A stretch of DNA of 35,916 bases from Parerythrobacter sp. (lineage in GTDB: Bacteria > Pseudomonadota > Alphaproteobacteria > Sphingomonadales > Sphingomonadaceae): the NCBI GenBank assembly GCA_028289565.1, contig JANQPE010000012.1, forward strand, positions 1 to 35,916, given 5' to 3'. The notes below the pieces were generated by a model. It had not been told where the DNA came from. It worked only from the letters and a program-made list of their open reading frames with translations, and ran no database searches. The position numbers were made by a program, and so were the translations under genes. Shown here piece after piece: positions 29,277-35,916 of the stretch. The stretch's first letter is position 1; each line of letters opens with the position of its first letter.

Positions 29277-30818
29277 TCAGTTTCCCTTCGCCTCGCAGCC
29301 ATAGACCAGCCGCTCGTTGGGTCGTTCGGGAAGGAGGGCGGTAACGCTGCCTTGCAGATCGCCGAGCCTCGATGATGCGCCGTCGGTGCCGCATTTGGGC
29401 GGTGTGTACTTGCCGCGGGCGGTGCGCGCTTCGCCCATCGCACTGCGACCGAGCAGGTAACGGTCGGTGCGGAAGGTGCGGCTGTCGGGATCGTAGCGGT
29501 TCACTGAAACCGCATCCTCCTCGTTGGGCACGAATACGCGCGACCAGGTACCGGCGGCAAAACCGTATTGCGTGCGGCCGTTGACGCAGCCGTCTTCCGC
29601 CCAGCTAAATTCGAGTTCGCGATCGGGCGCGCCGGTGACCCGGCTGCGCGCAAGATCAAGCGTGCAGATCAGTGTACCGCCTTCATCGACCGACGCCTCG
29701 GAGGGATCGGGTGTCGCATCGCCATCCTGCATCGCTGCGGCAACGCGGCGGTCCACCTCATCCAGCCCTGGGCGGGTAAACCATAGCGCGATGGCGGCGG
29801 TCAAAGCGATCGCGGCGACAGTACCGGCGATCATCGCCTTCTTCTCGCCATCATCGCCACGACGAGCCTGCCAGGCGAATGCGGCTGCACCGAACGCGAT
29901 CAGGGTCAGCACGAACGCCAGCGCCATCATGTTCTCGCGGTCGGTACGGACCGATTCCTCTGCTTCGGCACGCGCCCGGGCACGTTTTTCGCGTTGTTCC
30001 TCGGTGCGGGCGATCACTTCCTCCCGTGCCTGCTGCCGTTCGCGCTCGACCCTGTCGCGTTCGGCCTTGTCCAGTTCGGCCAGGCTGCGACAGGGCAGTT
30101 CGTTGACCCGACCATTTACCCCGTTCTGCCGGAGGAAGGGGATTACCTCGCGCATCGACACGGCGAAGTAGAATTCGGCATCCGATCCGTCGGAATCCGC
30201 GCCAAAACTGTTGATACCCAGCACCCGTCCGCATCCGTCGAGCAGCGGCCCACCCGAATTCCCGCGCGCGATCGGCGCGGTATGCAGGATGGTGTCGAAA
30301 TTGCGCGAGGGGCGGCGGCCCGAAAGGAAGCCACGACTCTTCACCGGCGGCTGCGATTTGAAGATATCGCCGATATCGAGGCCCTGTGCCCGATCGACAT
30401 TCATCGGATAGCCGACTGCCGACACCTCGCCGCTGTCGCGATTGCCGTTACCCGACAGCGTTAGCGGCGGCAGGCGCAGATCACCCGTGATTTCAACCAA
30501 CGCAAGGTCGTTGCGCGGGCTGATCGACAACGGTTTGCCATAGACCGCATCGTCGCCTTCGGAAGGGACGATGCCGATACGCAAGGTGTCGTCCTGCAAG
30601 ACCTCGCGCACGACGTGGGCGTTGGTGAGAATACGAGTCGGCGTGACGGCAAAGCCGCTGCCATGACTGACGGGATAGACTTCCTGCCCGTTGCTGCCCA
30701 GGATCACCACTCGCACCACTCCGCGCGCGGCGGCATCGATGTCGGCGGGGTCGGCTTGCGCGGCAATCGGCAGGGCGAGGGCGAACAGCGCGAACAATGC
30801 GGCGAGAAAGCGGGTCAT
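29277..30818 (-). CDS. Membrane-tethered trypsin-like serine protease (S1C-like, no PDZ domain)
   Basis: 513 residues from ATG 30818, which has AAGG 8 nt upstream; ATG 30824 is also possible. A signal sequence (residues 1-21) leads to a trypsin-like domain (about 25-235) with the triad His68 (LTNAHVV), Asp104 (RNDLALVEI) and Ser188 (RGNSGGPL). No PDZ domain follows. Instead there is a highly charged coiled coil (about 246-296), two hydrophobic helices (298-317 and 328-347) and a C-terminal domain (350-513) with five Cys that I do not recognise. The protease would face the periplasm. The substrate is unknown. Divergent from ada. Confidence 0.82.
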   Translation of the reverse strand: MTRFLAALFALFALALPIAAQADPADIDAAARGVVRVVILGSNGQEVYPVSHGSGFAVTPTRILTNAHVVREVLQDDTLRIGIVPSEGDDAVYGKPLSISPRNDLALVEITGDLRLPPLTLSGNGNRDSGEVSAVGYPMNVDRAQGLDIGDIFKSQPPVKSRGFLSGRRPSRNFDTILHTAPIARGNSGGPLLDGCGRVLGINSFGADSDGSDAEFYFAVSMREVIPFLRQNGVNGRVNELPCRSLAELDKAERDRVERERQQAREEVIARTEEQREKRARARAEAEESVRTDRENMMALAFVLTLIAFGAAAFAWQARRGDDGEKKAMIAGTVAAIALTAAIALWFTRPGLDEVDRRVAAAMQDGDATPDPSEASVDEGGTLICTLDLARSRVTGAPDRELEFSWAEDGCVNGRTQYGFAAGTWSRVFVPNEEDAVSVNRYDPDSRTFRTDRYLLGRSAMGEARTARGKYTPPKCGTDGASSRLGDLQGSVTALLPERPNERLVYGCEAKGN

Positions 30819-30915
30819 CGACATGACCTTTAGGCGGGGCGGGACATTGACCGCAAGCATCGGGAAGCGTGGATCGCGAACCCGGCCTATCTGTCCCGCA
30901 GGCAATTGACGTGGC

Positions 30916-31965
30916 ATGGAGCGCGATGTGGATAATTCCGATGATCTCGACGATGACCGGCGCTGGCAGATTGCGATGGCAAAGGATCGCCGCTTCGATG
31001 GCGTGTTCGTGACGGGTGTATTGTCCACCGGTATCTATTGCCGTCCAAGTTGCCCGGCACGTGCGCCCAAGCGGGAAAACGTCCGCTTTTTCGCGTCTCC
31101 GACCGATGCCGAGGCAGCGGGGCTGCGTGCCTGCAAGAGATGCGCACCGGACGAGCAATCGCGTGAAGAGGGTGCAGTGCGCGATGCGCTTTCTCTGCTG
31201 AAGCAGACCGGAGAAGCCGTCCCGCTCGAGAAACTGGCCGCGCTGACCGGCTATTCGCCTGCGCATTTCCAGCGGTTGTTCAAACGCTCGGTCGGCTTGT
31301 CGCCTGCGGCCTATCAGCGGGCGCTTCGTCGCGAGCGGGCGGGCGATGCCCTGAGCGAAGGCGGCAGTGTGACAGAAGCCATTTACGAGGCAGGCTATTC
31401 CGGCCCCTCGCGATTCTACGACGACAGGAAGGACAGGACAGCTATGAGTGCATCGGCTTGGGCCAGGGGTGGCGAAGGCGTGACGATCCGCTGGGCGGTG
31501 GTCGATACTACGCTTGGCAGCATGCTGGTCGCGGCAACCGGCAAGGGTGTCTGTCGCTTGTCTTTCAACGAGGGTGAAGGGGATCTGCGCGAACGTTTTC
31601 CCAATGCCGATCTCGTCGAAGGCGGTGGCGATTTCAGCGATTTGCTCCAGCAAGTCGTCGATGCGGTGGAAACGCCGGGAACCGGCCGCGATATCCCGCT
31701 CGATGTCCGTGGTACCGCTTTCCAGGAAGCCGTGTGGAAAGCCCTGCGGGAAATTCCCGCAGGCGAAACGCGCTCCTATGCCGAGATCGCGGCCGCCATC
31801 GGCAAACCCAAGGCTGTCCGTGCCGCCGGGAGCGCGAATGGGGCGAATAATGTCGCGGTCCTCATTCCCTGCCACCGGGTCGTGCGCAGCGATGGTAGTG
31901 TGGGGGGCTACGCCTATGGTCCAGGCATCAAGCGCGAACTCTTGAAGCGGGAGCGGGAGCAATGA
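30916..31965 (+). CDS. ada: Ada-type bifunctional methyltransferase and transcription regulator
   Basis: 349 residues, the normal length for Ada. The N-terminal zinc domain has Cys42, Cys46, Cys73 and Cys76 (YCRPSC, ACKRC); the first is the methyl-phosphotriester acceptor in E. coli Ada. An AraC-type helix-turn-helix follows (about 86-172: LAALTGYSPAHFQRLFKRSVG, AIYEAGYSGPSRFY). The C-terminal O6-alkylguanine methyltransferase domain contains PCHRV with the acceptor Cys319, plus the preceding GTAFQEAVWKALREIPAGET. It senses and repairs DNA alkylation. Its stop overlaps the start of the decayed PEP-mutase-like gene (ATGA). Confidence 0.95.
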   Translation: MERDVDNSDDLDDDRRWQIAMAKDRRFDGVFVTGVLSTGIYCRPSCPARAPKRENVRFFASPTDAEAAGLRACKRCAPDEQSREEGAVRDALSLLKQTGEAVPLEKLAALTGYSPAHFQRLFKRSVGLSPAAYQRALRRERAGDALSEGGSVTEAIYEAGYSGPSRFYDDRKDRTAMSASAWARGGEGVTIRWAVVDTTLGSMLVAATGKGVCRLSFNEGEGDLRERFPNADLVEGGGDFSDLLQQVVDAVETPGTGRDIPLDVRGTAFQEAVWKALREIPAGETRSYAEIAAAIGKPKAVRAAGSANGANNVAVLIPCHRVVRSDGSVGGYAYGPGIKRELLKREREQ

Positions 31966-32521
31966 ACGCTTCGCTTCGCGACCGCTTCGCCGCGCTCCAT
32001 CGCAAGGGCGAACCGCTTCTCCTTTACAGCATATGGGATGCCGGGAGCGCCGCGGCGGTCGCCCGGGCCGGTGCCCCTGCGATTGCTACGGGCAGCCATT
32101 CGCTTGCCGGCGCCCTGGGGTTCGCCGATGGCGAGCAGATCCCGCATTGCAATGCGACAGGATTGCCGCTGTCGCAGCAAGCGGCCTGTTCGTGAATACC
32201 CGGACGGACATCTTCCTGCTGCGATGGAAGGCGGGGGACAATCCGGACCAACAGGCACTGGTCGACGAGGCCGTCGGGCGTGCCGAAACCTATCGCGAAG
32301 CAGGTGCGTCCTGTTTCTTCGCCCCCGGTCTGCGCGATCCGGAGCTTGTCGCGAGGTTATGCGAGGCTGTGGCGCTACCGGTCAATGTCCTGATGCTGCC
32401 GGACATGGTGTCGCCGGCTGAACTGGCCGGAGCCGGCGTTGCCCGGATCAGTTGGGGCGGGTGGCCGTGGAGAGATGCCATGTCGGGACTGGAGAAAGCC
32501 GCGGGCGAACTCTATGCGTGA
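31962..32521 (+). pseudogene. Decayed isocitrate lyase/PEP mutase family gene with internal deletion and frameshift
   Basis: The N-terminal piece (frame of 31962) reads LLLYSIWDAGSAAAVARAGA then IATGSHSLAGALGFADGEQIP, the normal start of this family. Soon after, it runs into a stop at 32193-32195. The C-terminal piece continues in another frame from about 32159: GLFVNTRTDIFLL, ASCFFAPGLRDPELVARLC and LPVNVLMLPDMVSPAELAGAGVARISWG. Together they give about 186 residues, against about 260 in intact relatives. The missing block is the centre, which normally holds the DFEGGY and NLED metal-binding motifs. Catalysis is therefore very unlikely. A junction near 32145-32160 best explains the loss. Confidence 0.85.
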
Positions 32522-32539
32522 TCCCGAAGGGAGCATGCG

Positions 32540-33460
32540 ATGGCCGGACATGATGAACCGATCGGGGATGATCGTCCCGTCTGGCGCAAGGTTGTCGAAT
32601 TCCCGCTGGTCGCGCTGCTAATCGCGATTGCCGCCGTCGCGGCGGTAATGGCGGTGCTTTATGTCCTGTTCGAACTGCTCCCGGCGGATATTGATCCGAA
32701 TGTCGACATGGTCGTACGTACGCTGGTGACCGTTGGCGTGTTCTTCCTGCTGGGCAAGTATTTCATCAGCCGGCTTGGCGAAAACCCACGCGATGATCTG
32801 CCCTTGGCGGGTGCGTTTCGAGATATGGGTCTCGGTTTCCTTGGAGGAGGGTGGCTGATTACCATGACCGTCGGGGTCGCGGCGATCCTGGGCGTATACG
32901 GCATTGCCGGCTGGGGCAGTTCCGGCGATGCATTGATGATTTTCATGCAAGCCGGATTGTTCGCGGGATTCTTCGAAGAACTGCTTCTGCGGGGCATCCT
33001 GTTCCGGTTCCTGGAAGAGTTCGGCGGCAGTTGGGTTGCGCTGATCATTTCCTCGCTCGTCTTCGGCTTCGGTCACGCCGGGAACGACAACGCCACGCTG
33101 TTTTCCTCGGTTGCCATCGCCATCGAAGCCGGGATTCTGCTCGGCGCAGCCTATATGTATACGCGTTCGCTGTGGCTGGCGGTCGGTATCCATGCCGGGT
33201 GGAACGTGGTTCAGGGCTATGTCTGGGACGTGCCGGTATCGGGCAATCAGGTTGACGGGCTGGTCGATGCCCGGCTGTCCGGCCCCGAGCTGCTTTCGGG
33301 TGGTGCGTTCGGGCTGGAAGCCTCGATCATCGCGCTGGTGGTCGCAACCAGCGCCGGGCTATGGCTGTTGCGCGAAGCTGCTCGCAAGGGGCACGTCATG
33401 CAGCCGTGGTGGGTTCGGCGGCGATTGGCGCGCGAGGGGGAGGCTACAAACGCCTCTTGA
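32540..33460 (+). CDS. CPBP-family intramembrane metalloprotease
   Basis: 306 residues with about seven to eight membrane helices. The ABI/CPBP active-site motifs are FEELLLRG (Glu146, Glu147, Arg151), FGFGHAGN (His179) and HAGWN (His218). This family includes Rce1-like CAAX proteases and bacteriocin-immunity or processing proteins; bacterial members cleave unknown membrane substrates. GGGAG precedes ATG 32540. It is 18 bp after the pseudogene and may share its transcript with ada. Confidence 0.88.
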   Translation: MAGHDEPIGDDRPVWRKVVEFPLVALLIAIAAVAAVMAVLYVLFELLPADIDPNVDMVVRTLVTVGVFFLLGKYFISRLGENPRDDLPLAGAFRDMGLGFLGGGWLITMTVGVAAILGVYGIAGWGSSGDALMIFMQAGLFAGFFEELLLRGILFRFLEEFGGSWVALIISSLVFGFGHAGNDNATLFSSVAIAIEAGILLGAAYMYTRSLWLAVGIHAGWNVVQGYVWDVPVSGNQVDGLVDARLSGPELLSGGAFGLEASIIALVVATSAGLWLLREAARKGHVMQPWWVRRRLAREGEATNAS

Positions 33461-33493
33461 CGGCCGGTTTCGGCGGTATCCGTCGCATTGGTC

Positions 33494-33522
33494 TTGAATT
33501 GCGAATCGTTCGCGTTAACTGA
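33494..33522 (+). promoter_or_regulatory. Possible Fur-box-like palindrome within a promoter of the siderophore-interacting protein gene
   Basis: The sequence TTGCGAATCGTTCGCG (33499-33514) contains GCGAA-TCG-TTCGC, an inverted repeat resembling the GCGAATnATTCGC sites that precede iron-uptake genes in many alphaproteobacteria. A weak -35 (TTGAAT, 33494-33499) overlaps it, and a poor -10 lies at about 33516-33522. The start codon is only 7-13 bp further on, so the leader would be very short. Confidence 0.45.
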
Positions 33523-33528
33523 CGATGC

Positions 33529-34287
33529 ATGGCAAAGAATCGTAACCCGCGAACGCTTCAGGTTCTCGCGACACGTCAGCTCAGTCCTTCGATGCATCGC
33601 GTCACTATCGGCGGCGAGGCGCTTGCCGGTTTTCCGGCCGATCACCAGGGCGGTTATATCAAGCTGTTCCTTCCGACTGGCGAAGGCGAGGGCGAAACGG
33701 CGCTGCGTACCTATACGATCAGGAGGCAAAGCGCCGATGCGCTCGATATCGACTTCGCCCTGCACGGGGGGAATTCCGCCGGCCCGGCCACGAGTTGGGC
33801 GCTTGCCGCGCGCCCGGGCGACAGCATAACCATCGGCGGTCCGGGGCCGGCCAAGCCCCTTCCCGAAGCGGATGTCTTCCACCTGATTGCCGGAGACATG
33901 TCGGCCTTGCCGGCGATAGCCGCCAATCTCGAGCGCGCCTCGCCCGATGCGTGCGGCCATGCCGTGATCGAAGTACAGGACGAAGACGATCGACTACCGC
34001 TTGAGGCTCCGCCCGGAATCACGATCGATTGGCTCGTCAATCCCGAGCCTGGACTTCGCCCGGAAAACCTTGTCGGCGCGCTGCGTGACATTGCTTGTCC
34101 CGAAGGTTTGCTGGCCGGTTGGGCGGCGTGCGAGTTCGCCGGGATGCGGCTGTTGCGCGGCTTCCTTCGCGACGAGCTCGGGCTGCGACCACCGCATCTC
34201 TACATTTCAAGCTACTGGAAACTTGGGCTCGACGAACCCGAGCACAAGCTGGTCAAGCGCGAGGATGCCGAGGCGCAACCCGTCTGA
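33529..34287 (+). CDS. Siderophore-interacting protein (FAD-dependent ferric reductase family)
   Basis: 252 residues. The FAD-binding motif RTYTIR (60-65), the HGGNSAGPATSWA strand-loop (79-91), the NAD(P)-side AGDMSALPAI (121-130) and the C-terminal YWKLG (229-233) are those of ViuB/YqjH-like siderophore-interacting proteins. These reduce ferric siderophores in the cytoplasm to release iron. No TonB receptor or siderophore synthesis gene lies in the window. No clear ribosome site precedes the ATG. The upstream palindrome suggests iron regulation. Confidence 0.92.
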   Translation: MAKNRNPRTLQVLATRQLSPSMHRVTIGGEALAGFPADHQGGYIKLFLPTGEGEGETALRTYTIRRQSADALDIDFALHGGNSAGPATSWALAARPGDSITIGGPGPAKPLPEADVFHLIAGDMSALPAIAANLERASPDACGHAVIEVQDEDDRLPLEAPPGITIDWLVNPEPGLRPENLVGALRDIACPEGLLAGWAACEFAGMRLLRGFLRDELGLRPPHLYISSYWKLGLDEPEHKLVKREDAEAQPV

Positions 34288-34347
34288 AGCTTACGGTACG
34301 CGGCCCAACCCATCGGTGCTGATGGCCGCAATCTTCGTGATGGAACG

Positions 34348-34381
34348 AAAGGACACCGCCCGGAACCGCGGGCGGTCCTTT
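34348..34381. terminator. Bidirectional terminator between the siderophore-interacting protein gene and priA
   Basis: AAAGGACACCGCCCG (34348-34362) pairs with CGGGCGGTCCTTT (34369-34381) with one bulged A and a 6-nt loop. The right arm overlaps the priA stop codon. The T-rich ends of both arms allow function in either direction for these convergent genes. Confidence 0.7.
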
Positions 34382-35916
34382 ACACGAAGCTATAGGGATC
34401 GATGTCGACGCTTACCCGCACGCCGCGCGGGAAGTCGAGCGTGTCGATCCAGGAGCGGATGACGTCCTGAACCCTGGCGGAGCGGCGGGCATTGAGCAGC
34501 AGGCGGTATCGATAACGGCCGCGGAGCAGAGCCATCGGGGCGGGTGCGGGCCCGAAGATGGCGATATCCGGATGCGAGGGGCGGATACCGCCGAGCGCGT
34601 ATGCCGCCTCCCTGGCTTCCGCCTCGTCCTCGCTCGATATGATGATTGCCGCCCAGCGGCCGAAGGGCGGAGCACCGGCATGGCGGCGGGCCTCGGTTTC
34701 GGTCGTATAGAAGGCATCGCGATCTCCATCGGCAAGGGCGGCGATGACAGGTGCGTCAGGGTGCCGGGTCTGGATCAGGACTTCGCCCGGCTTGGTTCCA
34801 CGTCCCGCGCGACCAGCGACTTGGGCGATCTGTTGGTAGGTTCGTTCCGCCGCGCGCAAATCTCCGCCTTCGAGCCCAAGATCGGCATCGATCACTCCGA
34901 CCAGTGTCAGTTTGGGAAAGTGAAACCCCTTGGTAACGAGCTGCGTCCCCACGATCACGTCAATCGCGCCAGCTTCGGCCTGGGCGACGAATGCAGCGGC
35001 TTTTTCGGGCGAATTGAGAGTGTCGGAGGTGACGACCGCAACGCATGCATCGGGCAGGATCTCGGCCACTTCGTCGGCGATCCGTTCGACGCCTGGGCCG
35101 CAAGCGACCAGGCATTCGGGTTCGCCGCATTCGGGGCAGTTGACCGGTGGTCGGGTTTCGTAGCCGCAGTGGTGGCAGGCGAGCTTTTGCGTGAAACGGT
35201 GTTCGACCAGCCAGGCGCTGCAATTGTCGCATTGGAAACGGAAGCCGCAATTGCGGCACAGCGTCAGCGGAGCGAAGCCGCGGCGGTTGAGAAACAGCAA
35301 CGACTGTTCGCCACGCTCGACCCGTGCGAACAGTTCACGCGCCAGCCGCGGGGCGAGCCAGCGGCCACGTTCGGGTTTTTCCTGGGTAAGGTCGATAGTG
35401 TCGATCGCCGGCAATTGCGCACCGCCGAAACGACTGGGCAGTTCGAGTTTTTCGTAAACGCCGCTTTCGGCCATTTGCAGGCTTTCGAGTGCGGGAGTCG
35501 CACTGGCGAGGATGACCGGGATTCTCTCGAAATTCGCGCGCATGACCGCGACATCTCTGGCATTGTAGCGGACGCCGTCATCCTGCTTGAAGCTCACCTC
35601 ATGCGCCTCGTCGACCACGATCAGGCCGAGATTGCGATAGGGCAGGAACAGCGAGGATCGTGCTCCCACGACGACCTGGGCGGAGCCTTCGGCGATCGCG
35701 CGCCAGGCACGCCGGCGTTCGGTCGACTTGAGCGAACTGTGCCAGACCACCGGTGGTGCGCCGAAACGTTCCCCGAACCGACGCAGGAAAGCTTCGGTGA
35801 GGGCGATCTCGGGCAGCAGGACAAGGACCTGCCGCCCGGCTTCCAGGGCGGCGGCGATGGGTTCGAAATAGGTTTCCGTCTTGCCCGAACCGGTGACGCC
35901 GTCGAGCAGGAAGGGG
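34380..35916 (-). CDS. priA: Primosomal helicase PriA (C-terminal 511 residues, runs off right edge)
   Basis: The frame stays open to the window edge. Near the edge it reads FLLDGVTGSGKTETYFE, the Walker A region of PriA, so the N-terminal DNA-binding part lies outside. Following motifs are VLVLLPEIALT, the DEAH box (VVDEAHEVSF), LASATPALES and the zinc-binding insertion with eight Cys (CRNCGF, CDNC, CHHCGY, CPECGEPEC). The C-terminal helicase half has GTQLVTKGFHFP and QVAGRAGRG. PriA restarts stalled replication forks. Its stop overlaps a terminator shared with the convergent siderophore-interacting protein gene. Confidence 0.96.
   Translation of the reverse strand, partial: PFLLDGVTGSGKTETYFEPIAAALEAGRQVLVLLPEIALTEAFLRRFGERFGAPPVVWHSSLKSTERRRAWRAIAEGSAQVVVGARSSLFLPYRNLGLIVVDEAHEVSFKQDDGVRYNARDVAVMRANFERIPVILASATPALESLQMAESGVYEKLELPSRFGGAQLPAIDTIDLTQEKPERGRWLAPRLARELFARVERGEQSLLFLNRRGFAPLTLCRNCGFRFQCDNCSAWLVEHRFTQKLACHHCGYETRPPVNCPECGEPECLVACGPGVERIADEVAEILPDACVAVVTSDTLNSPEKAAAFVAQAEAGAIDVIVGTQLVTKGFHFPKLTLVGVIDADLGLEGGDLRAAERTYQQIAQVAGRAGRGTKPGEVLIQTRHPDAPVIAALADGDRDAFYTTETEARRHAGAPPFGRWAAIIISSEDEAEAREAAYALGGIRPSHPDIAIFGPAPAPMALLRGRYRYRLLLNARRSARVQDVIRSWIDTLDFPRGVRVSVDIDPYSFV

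Noticed and set aside
30493-31962. Minus-strand open frame across ada and the protease N-terminus
   Set aside because: Both genes it overlaps have clear catalytic residues; the overlapping frame is a GC-bias shadow.

Overview
The window is chromosomal DNA from a GC-rich alphaproteobacterium. The best match is a member of the Sphingomonadales, probably Erythrobacteraceae. This placement is an inference from the atpHAGDC order, the presence of DUF2794 and YdcH (DUF465) proteins, the HdaA-type DnaA-like protein, the lptD-surA-pdxA block and overall protein similarity to that group. No tRNA, rRNA, CRISPR array, insertion sequence or prophage was seen. Several genes appear to start at TTG codons.

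Layout. 1-4002 (minus strand): outer-membrane biogenesis block lptD-surA-pdxA, with pdxA running off the left edge. 4104-7473 (plus): pepA-holC, a small lipoprotein, ndk with a strong terminator, and a ydcH-like gene. 7475-10756 (minus): purM-purN-sulfotransferase, overlapping end to end; purN carries a fused MmcQ/YjbR domain. 10827-13854 (plus): an envelope protein, a DnaA/Hda-like regulator, a serine acetyltransferase and a DUF2794 protein. 13867-17461 (minus): two multi-pass membrane proteins (DUF4328, DUF2157), an SDR oxidoreductase and a phosphoglycolate phosphatase. 17523-20776 (plus): a split glmU, a Trp-rich secreted protein and a VOC protein. 20884-28050 (minus): atpHAGDC followed, after a terminator, by a periplasmic prolyl oligopeptidase. 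28051-28381 is the only long non-coding stretch and holds a nested palindromic element. 28382-34287 is an accessory block: a TauD-type dioxygenase, a membrane-tethered trypsin-like protease, Ada, a decayed PEP-mutase-family gene, a CPBP protease and a siderophore-interacting protein with a possible Fur box. 34380-35916 (minus): the C-terminal two thirds of priA.

The most unusual locus is 17523-20295. The bifunctional cell-wall enzyme GlmU is encoded as two translationally coupled genes. The first has an intact uridyltransferase domain, a short stub of the left-handed beta-helix, and about 180 residues that I do not recognise. The second restarts at the linker helix and encodes a complete acetyltransferase domain. 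The linker and first helix coils occur in both genes in diverged form, so this is not a simple frameshift or stop mutation. A low-GC, Trp-rich, signal-peptide-bearing protein of unknown function is coupled directly behind it. Other notable points are the PurN-YjbR fusion, the PEP-mutase pseudogene with an internal deletion, the 85-residue ATP synthase epsilon subunit and the nested palindrome at 28239-28320.
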